The notes: generated from the letters alone by a model not told the origin. A DNA stretch of 64,000 nt from Microbacterium sp. C5A9 (GCF_022627955.1 NZ_JABXGD010000007.1:124001-188000); one strand, 5' to 3'; positions 33,908 through 49,609 are shown, counted from the first letter of the stretch. Numbers and translations are program-made.

Positions 33908-35529
33908 ATGACGATCCAGGCACCGCCCACCGAGGCCCCCACTCCCGTGGTGAAGCCCTCGCGCGAATCCCATGCCCGCGGCTTCCGCGGTCTCGGCTGG
34001 GGATTCCTCATCAAGCTCGCGCTCATGGCGCTGGTCAACGCCTTCGGCATCATGACCGCCATCTCGGCGTGGAGCGCCGAGTCGTGGATCGTCCTCGGCG
34101 TCGTCGTGCTGCTGGTCGTGATCGCCGACTGGGTGTACTTCACCCGGCGGGCGCTGCCGCTGAAGTACCTGCTGCCCGGGCTCGTCTTCCTGCTCGTGTT
34201 CCAGGTCTTCATCTTCGGATACACGGCCTACATCGCCTTCACGAACTACGGCACCGGCCACGTCGGCACGCAGGAGCAGGCGGTCGAGGCCGCGCTGATC
34301 CAGGGTGAGCGGCGCATCGAGGGGTCGTCCGACTACCCGCTCTCCATCGTCGAGCGCGGCGGCGAGCTGGGCTTCGCGATCGTCGATGACGACGGCGACG
34401 TGCAGGTCGGATCCGCGACCGAGCCGCTGACCGACGCATCCGGAGCCGAGATCGGGTCGACCGGCGCTCCGAGCGAGGTTCCGGGCTGGACCGTGATCCC
34501 GCGGGCGACCGTGCTCACGGATCCCTCGCTGGGTGCGACGATCAAGGACCTCCGCGTCCCCGTCTCCGACGACCCGAACGACGGATCGATCCGCACCCGC
34601 GAGGGGTCGACCGGCTCGGTCTACGAACCCACTCTGGTGTGGGATGCCGAGGCGCAGACCATCACTGACACCCAGTCGGGCACGGTCTACACGGCCACGG
34701 AACTCGGTGCGTTCGTCGCCGAAGACGGCACGGCGCTGCCGACCGGGTGGTCGGTGAACGTCGGCTTCGCCAACTTCATCAAGCTGTTCACCGACGCGAA
34801 CCTCGCCGGCACCCTGCTGAGCGTCACGGCGTGGACGTTCGCGTTCGCGATCCTCTCGGTCGTGCTGAGCTTCGCCGTCGGACTCGGCCTCGCGATCGTC
34901 TACAACGACCCCCGCGTCAAGGGGCGCCGGTTCCTGCGGGCACTGTTCATCCTCCCCTACGCGTTCCCGGCGTTCATGGCCGCGCTGCTGTTCCGCGGCA
35001 TGTTCAACGCCGAGTTCGGCGTGATCAACGACCTGCTCTTCTTCGGGGCGCAGATCAACTGGTTGGGCGACCCCTGGCTGACCCGAGCCGCGGTGATCTT
35101 CGTGAACGTCTGGCTCAGCTACCCGTACTGGTTCCTCGTGTGCACCGGTGCCCTCCAGTCGCTTCCGGGCGAGACGCTCGAGGCGGCCGAGATCGACGGT
35201 GCCAACAAGCTGCAGCGGTTCCGCTCGATCGTGCTGCCGCTGCTGCTCGTGTCGACCGCGCCCCTGCTGATCGCCTCGTTCGCGGTGGCGTTCAACAACT
35301 TCACCGTGATCTACACCTTCAACAACGGAGGGCCCGCCATCGCCGGCGCTCCGTACGCTCTGGGCTCGACCGACATCCTCGTCTCGGCCATCTACGACGT
35401 CTCGGGCGTCTCGGGTGGTGCGGCCGACTACGGTCTCGCGAGTGCGCTGTCGATCATCGCCTTCATCGTGGTCGGTCTCATCTCAGCGCTGAGCTTCCGG
35501 CAGACCCGCAAGCTCGAGGAGTACCAGTG

Positions 35530-35530
<1 letters not shown>
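33908..35530 (+). CDS. Galactooligosaccharide ABC transporter, MalF-like permease
   Basis: A 540-residue permease. Three helices in about residues 25-115 are followed by a large external insert (about 125-290), then five helices ending at about 530. The insert is in the same place as the P2 loop of E. coli MalF. The EAA motif, EAAEIDGANKLQRFRSIVLP, is near residue 430. It forms the channel with the MalG-like protein. The next gene starts inside its stop codon (TGATG). Confidence 0.9.
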
Positions 35531-39220
<3,690 letters not shown>

Positions 39221-39221
39221 C

Positions 39222-39267
39222 GGCGCGAGAGCCCGGCATCCTGTGGTGGATGCCGGGCTCTCGCGCC
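39222..39267. terminator. Perfect 20-bp bidirectional terminator
   Basis: The 20-nt arm at 39222-39241 (starting GGCGCGAGAG) pairs fully with 39248-39267 (ending CTCTCGCGCC) around a TGTGGT loop. It lies 1 bp after the galactanase stop and 10 bp from the end of the convergent hydrolase gene, so it can end both transcripts. Confidence 0.92.
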
Positions 39268-39277
39268 GGGCTCTCGA

Positions 39278-40198
<921 letters not shown>

Positions 40199-40215
40199 TC
40201 AAGTACACTGGGATC

Positions 40216-40779
40216 ATGACGGACGGAACAGTGCGTGAACAGATCCTTGCGGCAGCCGACGAGCTGTATTACCGCAAGGGCTACGCGGCTGTCGGCATGG
40301 ACGAGCTGCGGGCGGCGGCTGGCGTGTCGCTGCGCCGTCTCTATGCGCTCTTCCCGTCGAAGACCGACATCGTCACGGCCGTGCTCGCGCGCAAGCATGC
40401 CGAATGGGAGTCCGGCCTGACCGGAGCGGTCGCGGATGCCGGGGTCGATCCGCGCGACCGGCTGCTCGCCGTCTACGGATACCTCGAGGACTGGTTCTGC
40501 GCCGACGACTTCCGTGGGTGCGCGTTCATCAATGCGTTCGGAGAGCTCGGGGGAACCAACCCCGAGGTCGCCCAGATCGTGCGCGACCACAAGGCCTCGT
40601 TCAGGGATTACATGGCGGGGCTCGTGGTCGACGCCGGTGCCCCGGCATCCCTCGCGGCGCAGCTGTCGATCCTCGCGGAGGGGGCCCAGAGCACCGCCGC
40701 CATCGCCGCCGATCCGCAGGTCGCCGTGCAGGCACGCAACGCCGCCGAGGTGTTGATCGACGCGGCCGTCGCCGCCTGA
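40216..40779 (+). CDS. TetR-family regulator
   Basis: A 187-residue regulator. The helix-turn-helix is at about residues 25-46 (GMDELRAAAGVSLRRLYALF), followed by a helical ligand domain. CxxC-free; a Cys pair (FCADDFRGCAF) lies at about 94-102 and might be redox-active. TACACT ends 6 nt before the ATG, suggesting leaderless transcription. It likely represses itself and the divergent hydrolase through the twin operators. The inducer is unknown. Confidence 0.85.
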   Translation: MTDGTVREQILAAADELYYRKGYAAVGMDELRAAAGVSLRRLYALFPSKTDIVTAVLARKHAEWESGLTGAVADAGVDPRDRLLAVYGYLEDWFCADDFRGCAFINAFGELGGTNPEVAQIVRDHKASFRDYMAGLVVDAGAPASLAAQLSILAEGAQSTAAIAADPQVAVQARNAAEVLIDAAVAA

Positions 40780-40906
40780 GCCGAGCGCCGCCCGAAGCGA
40801 TGCGCCGGCAGTGCGCGACGAGCTTTTCCCTAGCCGAGCTAGCTGTAAGCCTCTCTAGTGTCAAGGGTCTGGCACTGACACCGCGAGCGCGCGTAGGTTT
40901 TCGAGC

Positions 40907-41707
40907 ATGGAATCCCGGACGCAGGACATCGCCCGCCAGACAGCCGTCATCGCCTCGGCGACCTTCATGCTGATCGCCGCCGCCGTCGGGTCGGGCGCGT
41001 TCGGCGGCACCTCGGTGAGCGAGCTGCAGGATGGAGCCCTCTCGGCCCAGGGGTCGTACCTCGCTCCTGCGGGCTCCGCCTTCTCGATCTGGTCACTGAT
41101 CTACCTCGGGCTCATCGCCTACACGGTGTGGCAGGCGCTGCCGGCGCAGCGCGCGGATGAGCGTCAGCGCGCGGTCGGGGGATGGATCGCCGCGTCGATG
41201 GTCCTCAACGGCCTGTGGCTCGTGACCGCACAGTTCCTGTCGCTTCCCCTGACGGTCCTGATGATCGTGGTGCTGCTCGCGACCCTCGCCCGGGTCATGG
41301 TGATCCTCGGACGCAGCCGCGCCCGCACCTGGCCCGAGCGCGTCGTGGTCGACGGCGCCAATGGCCTGCACTTCGGCTGGGTCACCATCGCGACGGTCGC
41401 CAACACCGCGGCGTGGTTCACGCAGATCGCCCCCGCGAGCTGGGAAGACCAGGCCGAGATCTGGGCCGTCGCCGTGCTCGCCGTGGTCCTCGTGATCGGT
41501 GTCGCCAGCGCACTCGTGACCCGGCGACTCGCTCCCGCACTCGCGACGGCGTGGGGCCTCAGCTGGCTCGCCGTCGGTCGCCTCACCGATGAGCCCGAGA
41601 GCACGGTCGTCGCGATCGCCGGGATCATCGTCGCCGTCGTGCTCGTCGCTGCCGGCATCGTCGGCGGACTGCGCCGGTCTCGCGCCGTGAACGCCGAGCG
41701 CTCCTGA
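40907..41707 (+). CDS. TspO/MBR-related membrane protein
   Basis: A 266-residue protein with about seven to eight membrane helices. YLAPAGSAFSIWSLIYLGLIAYTVWQAL resembles the TspO PxxxFxxxW region and NGLHFGWVTIATVANTAAW a later helix; the protein is longer than the 160-residue TspO core. TspO proteins bind porphyrins and related ligands, but conservation here is only partial. TAGGTT at 40894-40899, 7 nt before the ATG, suggests a leaderless mRNA. It ends 3 bp from the convergent kdpE. Confidence 0.7.
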   Translation: MESRTQDIARQTAVIASATFMLIAAAVGSGAFGGTSVSELQDGALSAQGSYLAPAGSAFSIWSLIYLGLIAYTVWQALPAQRADERQRAVGGWIAASMVLNGLWLVTAQFLSLPLTVLMIVVLLATLARVMVILGRSRARTWPERVVVDGANGLHFGWVTIATVANTAAWFTQIAPASWEDQAEIWAVAVLAVVLVIGVASALVTRRLAPALATAWGLSWLAVGRLTDEPESTVVAIAGIIVAVVLVAAGIVGGLRRSRAVNAERS

Positions 41708-41710
41708 GGG

Positions 41711-42382
41711 TCAGACCACCAACCGGTACCCCATGCCCGACTCCGTGAGCAGGTGCACCGGGGCGCTGGGCTCGGACTCGAGCTTCTTGCGCAGCTGCGA
41801 CATGTAGAGGCGCAGGTAGCCGGAGTCCGAGACCTGCTCGCTGCCCCAGATCTCCTTCAGCAGGTCCTGCCGGGTGACGAGGGCTCCGGGATGCCGGGCG
41901 AGGTGCTCGAGCATGCGCCACTCGGTCGGCGTCAGGTGCACGCGCGATCCGGCGCGCGTGACGGTCTTGGTCGCGAGATCGACCACGACGTCGCCGAACC
42001 CGACGGTCGACTCCCCTCCGGCAGGCGCGGACCGTCGAGACAGCGCGCGCAGCCGGGCGAGCAGCTCGTCGACCTGGAACGGCTTGGTGACGAAGTCGTC
42101 TGCCCCGGCATCCAGAGCCTCGACCTTGTCGGCCGAACCGGTGCGGCCCGAGACCACGATGATCGGCACGTTCGTCCATCCGCGCAGCGCCTGGATCACC
42201 TCGATGCCGTCGAGCCGCGGCATCCCGAGGTCGAGCATGATCAGATCGGGGTGCGTCTGGGCGGCGGCGGCCACGGCCGCGGCACCGTCCGAGGCGACGA
42301 CCACCTCGTATCCGTGCGCGGCGAGCGTGATCCGAAGCGCTCGCACCATCTGCGGGTCGTCGTCGGCGATGAGGAGCTTCAC
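41711..42382 (-). CDS. kdpE: Response regulator KdpE
   Basis: A 223-residue OmpR-type regulator with acidic pocket Asp8-Asp9, phospho-acceptor Asp51 and Lys in VTKPF, and a winged helix ending ESGMGYRLVV. It is the partner of KdpD, whose stop overlaps its ATG (ATGA). It activates kdp expression at low potassium. It is the last gene of the kdp operon. Confidence 0.95.
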   Translation of the reverse strand: MKLLIADDDPQMVRALRITLAAHGYEVVVASDGAAAVAAAAQTHPDLIMLDLGMPRLDGIEVIQALRGWTNVPIIVVSGRTGSADKVEALDAGADDFVTKPFQVDELLARLRALSRRSAPAGGESTVGFGDVVVDLATKTVTRAGSRVHLTPTEWRMLEHLARHPGALVTRQDLLKEIWGSEQVSDSGYLRLYMSQLRKKLESEPSAPVHLLTESGMGYRLVV

Positions 42383-44913
42383 TCCGTCTCCTCCTGCATG
42401 AGATCGGGGTCCCCCGCCAGCGGCAGGGAGATGACCATGGTGAGTCCACCGCCGGGGGTGTCCTCGGGTGTCAGAGTACCGCCCATGCCCTCGGCGAAGC
42501 CGCGCGACAGAGCGAGCCCGAGACCGAGTCCGGTGGTGTTGTCGGTGTCGCCCAGGCGCTGGAACGGCTGGAAGATCTGGTCGCGCTTCTCGGCGGGGAC
42601 TCCGGCCCCCCGGTCGATCACGCGGATCTCGGCGCGCTCGCCGAGGGCGCTGGTCGACACGATGACGCGCGTATCCGGCGGGGAATGCCGGTGCGCGTTG
42701 GCGACGACGTTCACGAGCACGCGCTGCAGCAGCACCGGGTCGGCGGACACGGCGGGCAGGGCGGCGTCGAGCGCCAACTCGACATCGGACGGCCCGAGTC
42801 CGAGCTCGTCGACCGCGGCGAGAACGGGCCCTGCGACATCGAGGCGCATGGTCGACACGGCCAGCACCCCGGCCTGCACGCGGCTGACGTCGAGCAGGTC
42901 GGTCACGAGCGACGACAGCGTCGCGAGGCTCTCGTCGGCGGTCGCGAGAAGCTCCTCACGATCGGATGCCGACAGCGCGTGCGCCCCGCGCAGCCCGCCG
43001 ATCGCGGCGACGGCCGAGGCGAGCGGACGACGCAGGTCGTGGCTCACCGCCGAGAGCAGGGCGGTGCGCACCTGGTCGGTCTCGGCGAGTGCCACGACTT
43101 CGCGCGCGGTGGCGCGCAGGTCGGTGTGCTCGATCGCGGCGGCCAGCTGCGCGACGATCGCGTCGAGCAGTCGGCGAGCCGGGGTGTCGAGGGGTTCGCC
43201 GTGCAGCTCGAGCATCCCGAGCGAGCCGTCGGCGCCGACGGGCACGCGGGTGGCGCGGCCGTCGGCCACGGGTTCTCCGTCGCTCGCGAGCACGTCGCCG
43301 TCGGGGGCGAGCAGGCGCACCCCGCTGAGGCCGAACGCCTCGCGCGTGCGACTCACGAGCGCGAGCACGGCGTTGTCTCCGCGCAGCACGTTGCCGGCCA
43401 CGGCGGCGAGCAGTTCGGCCTCGGCGGCGGCGCGCTGGGCGGTGCGGGCGCGTCGTGCGGCCTGGTCGACGATGATGCTCACGAGCACGGCGATGATCAC
43501 ATACAGCGCCAGGGCGATCACGTGCAGCGGATGCGCGATCGTGATGGTGAAGATCGGGGCGACGAAGAGGAAGTCCAGGGTGATGCCCGACAGCACGGCC
43601 GCGAAGACCGCCGGCCGCACCCCGCCCACGAGCGCCACGATCACGACCAGCAGCTGGAAGGCCAGCACCTCGACCGTGATCGACTCGGGGCTGCGGAACG
43701 CGAACATCGCCCACGACAGCAGCGGACCGAAGACCAGTGCGACGGCGAAGCCGAGCAGCTGCCGCCGCCAGCCGAGCGCGCCCCCGGTGATGCGGGGCAG
43801 AGCCACGCGTCCGCCCGCGGCGGCGTGCGTGACGATGTGCACATCGATGTCGCCTGAGCGGCGGATGACCTCCGAGCCGATGCCGGGGCCGGTCAGGGCG
43901 GCGGCCAGTCGACCACGACGGCTCACGCCGATCACGAGCTGCGTCGCGTCGGCCCCCTGCGCGAACTCGACGAGAGTGCCCGGGATGTCGTCGCCGATGA
44001 TCTGGTGGAAGCTGCCCCCGAGCGATTCGACGAGCGTGCGCTGAGCGGCCAGCGCCCCCGGCGTCTCGTCGCGCAGACCGTCCTGCGCGGCGATGTGCAC
44101 CGCGAGCAGCTCGCCGCCGGCCGACCGGGCAGCGATCCTGGCCCCGCGACGCAGCAGGGTCTCGCCCTCGGGCCCGCCGGTGAGCGCGACGACCACCCGC
44201 TCACGTGCCTGCCAGGTGCCCTCGATGCCGTGGTCGGCGCGGTAGCTGCGCAGCGCGCTGTCGACCTCGTCGGCCAGCCAGAGCAGGGCGAGCTCGCGCA
44301 GCGCGGTGAGGTTGCCGAGGCGGAAGTAATTCGACAGGGCGGCGTCGATCCGTTCGGCGGGATAGACGAGGCCCGCCGAGAGGCGGTCGCGCAGCGACTG
44401 GGGGGCGAGGTCGACGACCTCGATCTCGTCGGCCGCGCGCACCACGGCATCCGGAATGGTCTCCTGCTGGGCGATGCCGGTGATCTTCTCGACCACCGCG
44501 TTCAGCGAGTCGATGTGCTGCACGTTGAGGGTCGTGACGACGTCGATGCCGGCGGCCAGCAGCGCCTCGACGTCCTGCCAGCGCTTGGAATTCTGGGACC
44601 CGGGGGTGTTCGTGTGGGCGAGCTCGTCGACGAGCGCGATCTCGGGGCGGCGCTGCAGCACCGCATCCAGATCCATCTCGCTCAGCGGCACCCCCCGGTG
44701 CTGGTCGACGCGCCTCGGCACCTCGGGGATGCCGATGGTCTGGGCCGCCGTCGCCGCCCGCTCGTGCGTCTCGACGATCGCGATCACCACGTCGCGACCC
44801 TCGTTCAGCAGCCGCTTGCCTTCGGCGAGCATCTCGAACGTCTTGCCGACGCCGGGGGCGGCGCCGAGCAGCACGCGCAGCCGGCCGCGCTTGCCGTGGC
44901 GCTCTGCCGTCAT
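42379..44913 (-). CDS. kdpD: Potassium sensor kinase KdpD
   Basis: An 844-residue kinase. The N-terminal KdpD domain has Walker A GAAPGVGKT (about 17-25) and VDELAHTN; a universal-stress-like domain follows (about 230-350), then four membrane helices (about 385-490), a GAF-like segment, HisKA with phospho-acceptor His in SAVSHDLRRPLA, and an ATPase domain with VANAHRH and GLGLGLALS. It senses potassium limitation and phosphorylates KdpE. Its ends overlap kdpC and kdpE by 4 bp each. Confidence 0.95.
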   Translation of the reverse strand: MTAERHGKRGRLRVLLGAAPGVGKTFEMLAEGKRLLNEGRDVVIAIVETHERAATAAQTIGIPEVPRRVDQHRGVPLSEMDLDAVLQRRPEIALVDELAHTNTPGSQNSKRWQDVEALLAAGIDVVTTLNVQHIDSLNAVVEKITGIAQQETIPDAVVRAADEIEVVDLAPQSLRDRLSAGLVYPAERIDAALSNYFRLGNLTALRELALLWLADEVDSALRSYRADHGIEGTWQARERVVVALTGGPEGETLLRRGARIAARSAGGELLAVHIAAQDGLRDETPGALAAQRTLVESLGGSFHQIIGDDIPGTLVEFAQGADATQLVIGVSRRGRLAAALTGPGIGSEVIRRSGDIDVHIVTHAAAGGRVALPRITGGALGWRRQLLGFAVALVFGPLLSWAMFAFRSPESITVEVLAFQLLVVIVALVGGVRPAVFAAVLSGITLDFLFVAPIFTITIAHPLHVIALALYVIIAVLVSIIVDQAARRARTAQRAAAEAELLAAVAGNVLRGDNAVLALVSRTREAFGLSGVRLLAPDGDVLASDGEPVADGRATRVPVGADGSLGMLELHGEPLDTPARRLLDAIVAQLAAAIEHTDLRATAREVVALAETDQVRTALLSAVSHDLRRPLASAVAAIGGLRGAHALSASDREELLATADESLATLSSLVTDLLDVSRVQAGVLAVSTMRLDVAGPVLAAVDELGLGPSDVELALDAALPAVSADPVLLQRVLVNVVANAHRHSPPDTRVIVSTSALGERAEIRVIDRGAGVPAEKRDQIFQPFQRLGDTDNTTGLGLGLALSRGFAEGMGGTLTPEDTPGGGLTMVISLPLAGDPDLMQEETE

Positions 44914-45512
44914 TCGCCCTCCCGCTCATCGAGCGCGAGATTGAGTTCTGCGACGTTGATGCGCTCGTCGCCGAGGAATCCCAGATCCCGCCCTTGAATC
45001 CTAGACTCCACGAGGTCGTGCACCTCCTGCTCGGTGAGGCCGCGCGCCTCCGCGACGCGCGGCACCTGCAGCAGGGCGTAGGCGACGCTGATGTGCGGGT
45101 CGAGTCCGGAGCCGGATGCCGTCACGGCGTCGGCCGGCACGGCATCCGGGCTCACGCCCTCGCGCTCGGCGATCGCGGCCTTGCGTTCCTCGATGGCCGC
45201 GACGAGATCGGCGTTCTCCGGGCCGAGGTTGCTGCCGCTCGAACCGCGGCCGTCGTAGCCGTCGCCGGCGGCCGAGGGGCGCGACTGGAAGTACTCGGGC
45301 AGCGCCTCGCCGTCGGAGTCCGTGAAGGACTGGCCGATCAGCGCGCTGCCCTTGTCGTCGGGCAGGGGCGAGCCGTTCGCCGCGAAGGGCAGCAGCAGTT
45401 GTCCGATGCCGGTGACGACGAGCGTGTAGCCGACGCCGAGCACGAGGGTGAGCACGAGCATCGCGCGGACGGCGACACCGGCGGTGCGGACCGCGGTGCG
45501 TGAGGAGGACAT
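44910..45512 (-). CDS. kdpC: Potassium-transporting ATPase subunit KdpC
   Basis: A 200-residue single-span subunit: a membrane helix at about 12-35, then YFQSRPSAAGDGYDG and SGLDPHISVAYALLQVPRVA, the KdpC hallmarks. It supports assembly and substrate binding by KdpB. Gap to kdpB is 47 bp; overlap with kdpD is 4 bp. Confidence 0.95.
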   Translation of the reverse strand: MSSSRTAVRTAGVAVRAMLVLTLVLGVGYTLVVTGIGQLLLPFAANGSPLPDDKGSALIGQSFTDSDGEALPEYFQSRPSAAGDGYDGRGSSGSNLGPENADLVAAIEERKAAIAEREGVSPDAVPADAVTASGSGLDPHISVAYALLQVPRVAEARGLTEQEVHDLVESRIQGRDLGFLGDERINVAELNLALDEREGE

Positions 45513-45559
45513 GGGAGGCCTTTCGAGAGTCTGTCGGTGAGCGCGGAGTCGAACCGCGG

Positions 45560-47728
45560 TCAGAAGCCGGGGATGAGGGTGATGACGAGGTCGATGAGCT
45601 TGATGCCGATGAACGGCGCGATCACGCCGCCCAGACCGTAGACGAGCAGGTTGCGCTGCAGGATCTGCGAGGCGCTCGCCGGCCGGTACTTCACCCCGCG
45701 CAGCGCGAGGGGGATGAGGAACACGATCACGATGGCGTTGAAGATGATCGCGCTGGTCACGGCGGATGCCGGCGAGTGCAGCTGCATGATGTTGAGCGCC
45801 GCGAGCCCGGGGAAGACGCCCATGAACATCGCGGGGATGATGGCGAAGTACTTCGCGATGTCGTTCGCGAGCGAGAACGTCGTGAGCGCTCCGCGGGTGA
45901 TGAGCAGCTGCTTGCCGATGCGCACGATGTCGATGAGCTTGGTCGGGTCGGAGTCGAGGTCGACCATGTTGCCGGCCTCCTTCGCGGCCGAGGTGCCCGT
46001 GTTCATCGCGACGCCGACGTCGGCCTGGGCGAGAGCCGGGGCGTCGTTCGTGCCGTCGCCGGTCATCGCGACCAGGCGGCCGCCCTCCTGCTCGCGCTTG
46101 ATCAGCTCGAGCTTCTGCTCGGGGGTCGCCTCGGCGAGGAAGTCGTCGACCCCCGCCTCCTTCGCGATCGCCGCGGCGGTCAGCGGGTTGTCGCCCGTGA
46201 TCATGACGGTGCGGATGCCCATGCTGCGCAGCTCCTCGAACCGCTCGCGCAGACCGTCCTTGACGATGTCCTTCAGGTGCACGATGCCGAGGATCCGGTC
46301 GGCGCCCGCGGACTTCACGGCGACCACCAGCGGGGTCCCGCCGCTCGACGCGACGCGGTCGGTGAGCGCGGTCAGCTCGTCATCCGTGTCGAGCCCCATC
46401 CACGCGCTGACCGCCGAGCCTGCGCCCTTGCGGATCTGCGTGCCGTCGGCCAGGTCGAGTCCCGACATGCGCGTCTGCGCGGTGAAGGGCACGATGACCG
46501 CATCCGCCGGCTCCTCGACGCGGATGCCGTGCACCGTCGCCAGCTCGACGATCGACGCGCCCTCGGGGGTGGGGTCGGCGAGAGACGAGAGAGCGGCGAT
46601 GCGCAGCAGCTCGTCGGCGTCGACACCCGGCAGGGGGAGCACCTCGTGGGCACGGCGGTTTCCGTAGGTGATGGTGCCGGTCTTGTCGAGCAGAAGGGTC
46701 GTCACGTCACCCGCGGCCTCGACGGCGCGACCCGACATGGCCAGCACGTTGCGCTGCACGAGACGGTCCATGCCGGCGATGCCGATGGCCGAGAGCAGCG
46801 CGCCGATCGTCGTCGGGATCAGGCAGACGAGCAGGGCGATCAGCACCGGGATGCTGACGGGCGAGGCCGCGTACGACGCGATCGGGTTGAGGGCGAGAAC
46901 CACGACGACGAAGACGATCGACAGGCTCGCGAGCAGGATGTTGAGCGCGATCTCGTTCGGTGTGCGCTGGCGGCTGGCGCCCTCGACGAGCGCGATCATG
47001 CGGTCGACGAAGGTCTCGCCGGGCTTCGAGGTGATGCGCACGACGATGCGGTCGGACAGCACGCGCGTGCCGCCGGTGACGGCGCTGCGGTCGCCGCCCG
47101 ATTCGCGGATGACGGGGGCGCTCTCGCCCGTGATCGCCGACTCGTCGACGGTCGCGATGCCCGCGACGATGTCGCCGTCACCGGGGATCAGCTCGCCCGC
47201 TGTGACGATCACGACGTCGTCGCGCTGCAGCTCGGCCGACGAGACCTCGATCGTCTCCGCGCGCTCGGCCGCGACATCGGCTGCCGCGTCGTACCGTGCG
47301 ACCTTGCGGGCCATCGTGCTGGTGCGGGTCTTGCGCAGGCTCGCGGCCTGGGCCTTTCCGCGGCCCTCGGCCACCGACTCGGCGACGTTCGCGAACAGCA
47401 CGGTCAGCCACAGCCAGATCGCGATGCCCCACGTGAACGGCGCGGGAACCGGGGTTCCTCCCGAGTCGGCGGGACCGCCGAGGAACGGCTCGGCGATCGC
47501 GAGCACGGTCGTGAACGCGGCGCCGACCCAGACGAGCAGCATCACGGGGTTGCGCACGAGAGATGCGGGGTTGAGCTTGCGCAGCGCGCCGGGCAGCGCC
47601 TGGGTCAGCTGCGCCCAGCCGAACGAGCGCGGCGGTTCGGTGATGGCAGGAGCGGATGCCGACGCATCCTGCTCTTCCGGTTCCCCGGTCGTTGACCGAG
47701 CGGAGCGAGACGAAACGTGGGAAGTCAT
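45560..47728 (-). CDS. kdpB: Potassium-transporting ATPase subunit KdpB
   Basis: A 722-residue P-type ATPase with phosphorylation motif DKTGT, TGES actuator loop (including the Ser targeted in inhibitory phosphorylation of E. coli KdpB) and TGDNPLTA and [10 protein letters not shown] hinge motifs. It hydrolyses ATP to drive uptake through KdpA. The N-terminal 40 residues are an Asp/Glu/Ser/Ala-rich tail, longer than in E. coli. The start at 47728 is 1 bp after the kdpA stop. Confidence 0.96.
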   Translation of the reverse strand: MTSHVSSRSARSTTGEPEEQDASASAPAITEPPRSFGWAQLTQALPGALRKLNPASLVRNPVMLLVWVGAAFTTVLAIAEPFLGGPADSGGTPVPAPFTWGIAIWLWLTVLFANVAESVAEGRGKAQAASLRKTRTSTMARKVARYDAAADVAAERAETIEVSSAELQRDDVVIVTAGELIPGDGDIVAGIATVDESAITGESAPVIRESGGDRSAVTGGTRVLSDRIVVRITSKPGETFVDRMIALVEGASRQRTPNEIALNILLASLSIVFVVVVLALNPIASYAASPVSIPVLIALLVCLIPTTIGALLSAIGIAGMDRLVQRNVLAMSGRAVEAAGDVTTLLLDKTGTITYGNRRAHEVLPLPGVDADELLRIAALSSLADPTPEGASIVELATVHGIRVEEPADAVIVPFTAQTRMSGLDLADGTQIRKGAGSAVSAWMGLDTDDELTALTDRVASSGGTPLVVAVKSAGADRILGIVHLKDIVKDGLRERFEELRSMGIRTVMITGDNPLTAAAIAKEAGVDDFLAEATPEQKLELIKREQEGGRLVAMTGDGTNDAPALAQADVGVAMNTGTSAAKEAGNMVDLDSDPTKLIDIVRIGKQLLITRGALTTFSLANDIAKYFAIIPAMFMGVFPGLAALNIMQLHSPASAVTSAIIFNAIVIVFLIPLALRGVKYRPASASQILQRNLLVYGLGGVIAPFIGIKLIDLVITLIPGF

Positions 47729-47729
47729 G

Positions 47730-49409
47730 TCAGACGAGTCCTTCAGCGAGGGGTCCCAGTGCGAGCACGGGGAAGTAGGTGAGTGCCGTGATGATGACCG
47801 CGACGGCCGAGAGCAGGCCGACGAACTGCGGTCGGTGCGTGGGCAGGGTTCCGGTCGTCTCCGGCACGCGCTGCTGCGCGGCGAAGGATCCGGCCAGAGC
47901 CAGCACGAGCACGATCGGGATGAACCGGCCGAGCAGCATCGCGATGCCGAGCGCCGTGTTGAACCACGGGGTGTTCGCCGTGAGGCCGGCGAAGGCCGAG
48001 CCGTTGTTGTTCGAGGCCGAGGTGAAGGCATAGAGCACCTCGCTCATGCCGTGCACGCCGGGGTTCAGGATGCTGGTCGCCTCGACGTCGGCGCGGATGC
48101 CGGGCACGGCGAAGCTCAGCGCCGTGCCGATCAGCACGAGCGTCGGCGTCACGAGGATGTACAGGCTCGCGAGCTTGATCTCCTTCGGGCCGATGCGCTT
48201 GCCGAGGTACTCGGGCGTGCGGCCGACGAGCAGTCCGCCGACGAACACCGCGATGACGGCGAGCACGAGCATGCCGTAGAGGCCCGAGCCGACGCCGCCG
48301 GGGGCGACCTCGCCGAGCATCATGTTGAGCATCGGCATCATGCCGCCGAGCGCCGTGTACGAGTCGTGCATCGAGTTGACGGCGCCGGTCGAGGTCAGAG
48401 TGCTGGCGCTGCCGAACAGGGTCGAGCCGAGGATGCCGAAGCGCACCTCCTTGCCCTCCATCGCGGCGCCGGCGAGCTCGGGGGCGCTGCCGCGGCCGGC
48501 GAGTTCGAAGGCCGAGAGCGCGAACGTCGAGACGAGGAAGATCGTGCCCATCACGGCGGCGATCGCGTAGCCCTGGCGGTTGTCGCCGATCATGCGGCCG
48601 AACGTGCGGGGGAGCGCGAACGGGATCACGAGGATCAGCAGGATCTGCAGCAGATTGGTCCAGCCGGTCGGGTTCTCGAACGGATGCGCGGAGTTGGCGT
48701 TGAAGAAGCCGCCGCCGTTCGTGCCGAGCAGCTTGATCGCCTCCTGCGAGGCCACCGGTCCGCCGGGGATGCTCTGCGTCCCGCCCGAGACCGTTGTCAC
48801 ATCGGTGAAGCCGGCGAAGTTCTGCACCACGCCGCCCGCGATCAGGGCGATGGCCCCGATCAGCGCGATCGGCAGCAGGATGCGTCCGAGTCCGCGGATC
48901 AGGTCGACCCAGAAGTTGCCGATCGTGGTCGATCCGCGCCGGGCGAGTCCGCGGATCAGCGCCACCGCGACGGCCATGCCGACCGCGGCCGAGACGAAGT
49001 TCTGCACCGTGAGGCCGGCGAGTTGCGCGGTGTAGCCCATCGTCTGCTCGGGCGAGTACGACTGCCAGTTGGTGTTCGCGACGAACGAGGCGGCGGTGTT
49101 GAACGCCAGGCCCTCGGGAACGGCGGGCAGCCCGAGCGATTCAGGCAGGAACGCCTGCAGACGCTGCAGCCCGTAGACGAGCAGCAGGCCGACCACCGAG
49201 AACGCCAGCACACCGCGTGCGTAGGCACGCCAGGTCTGCTCGGACGAGGGGTTCACGCCGATCAGGCGGTAGATGCCGCGCTCGACCTTCAGGTCGCGGG
49301 GCGTGGAGTAGACGTGGGCCATGTAATCGCCGACCGGACGGTACAGCAGCACGATGGCGACGATGAGGACGGCGGCCTGCAGGATGCCCAGCCAGATGTC
49401 GGCGCCCAT
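47730..49409 (-). CDS. kdpA: Potassium-transporting ATPase subunit KdpA
   Basis: A 559-residue channel-like subunit with ten or so helices and four filter regions, including [39 protein letters not shown] and [17 protein letters not shown]. It carries the potassium selectivity filter and passes the ion through the KdpA-KdpB tunnel. Its ATG at 49409 shares a base with the kdpF stop. Confidence 0.96.
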   Translation of the reverse strand: MGADIWLGILQAAVLIVAIVLLYRPVGDYMAHVYSTPRDLKVERGIYRLIGVNPSSEQTWRAYARGVLAFSVVGLLLVYGLQRLQAFLPESLGLPAVPEGLAFNTAASFVANTNWQSYSPEQTMGYTAQLAGLTVQNFVSAAVGMAVAVALIRGLARRGSTTIGNFWVDLIRGLGRILLPIALIGAIALIAGGVVQNFAGFTDVTTVSGGTQSIPGGPVASQEAIKLLGTNGGGFFNANSAHPFENPTGWTNLLQILLILVIPFALPRTFGRMIGDNRQGYAIAAVMGTIFLVSTFALSAFELAGRGSAPELAGAAMEGKEVRFGILGSTLFGSASTLTSTGAVNSMHDSYTALGGMMPMLNMMLGEVAPGGVGSGLYGMLVLAVIAVFVGGLLVGRTPEYLGKRIGPKEIKLASLYILVTPTLVLIGTALSFAVPGIRADVEATSILNPGVHGMSEVLYAFTSASNNNGSAFAGLTANTPWFNTALGIAMLLGRFIPIVLVLALAGSFAAQQRVPETTGTLPTHRPQFVGLLSAVAVIITALTYFPVLALGPLAEGLV

Positions 49410-49498
49410 CAGAACTTCTCCGGGGCGACGAGGGCCACCACGAGGTAGACGACGGCGGCCACGGCCAGGGCGGCGGCGATGATCTCGAAGACGATCAC
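49409..49498 (-). CDS. kdpF: KdpF small subunit
   Basis: A 29-residue peptide starting at GTG 49498: one membrane helix ([19 protein letters not shown]) and the typical PEKF C-terminus of KdpF. It stabilises the KdpABC complex. Its GTG overlaps the stop of the preceding 27-residue ORF (GTGA), and its TGA overlaps the kdpA ATG. Confidence 0.93.
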   Translation of the reverse strand: MIVFEIIAAALAVAAVVYLVVALVAPEKF

Positions 49499-49578
49499 AG
49501 TCGTTCCACCCCCGCAGCGATCGAGGAGACGAGGGCGAACAGCGCGAGAGTCAGCGCGATGTAGATGATGTCGAGCAC
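49495..49578 (-). CDS. 27-residue membrane peptide upstream of kdpF
   Basis: A GTG-initiated frame encodes [20 protein letters not shown] followed by AAGVERL: one hydrophobic helix and a short charged tail. It overlaps the kdpF start by 4 bp, so it is the first gene of the kdp operon and translationally coupled to kdpF. I recall similar unnamed peptides before kdpF in other actinobacteria; none is characterised to my knowledge. A further small subunit of the Kdp complex or a regulatory leader peptide are the two readings. Confidence 0.7.
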   Translation of the reverse strand: MLDIIYIALTLALFALVSSIAAGVERL

Positions 49579-49609
49579 GAGACTCGATACAACTCCCGTG
49601 CGGGCCCCG

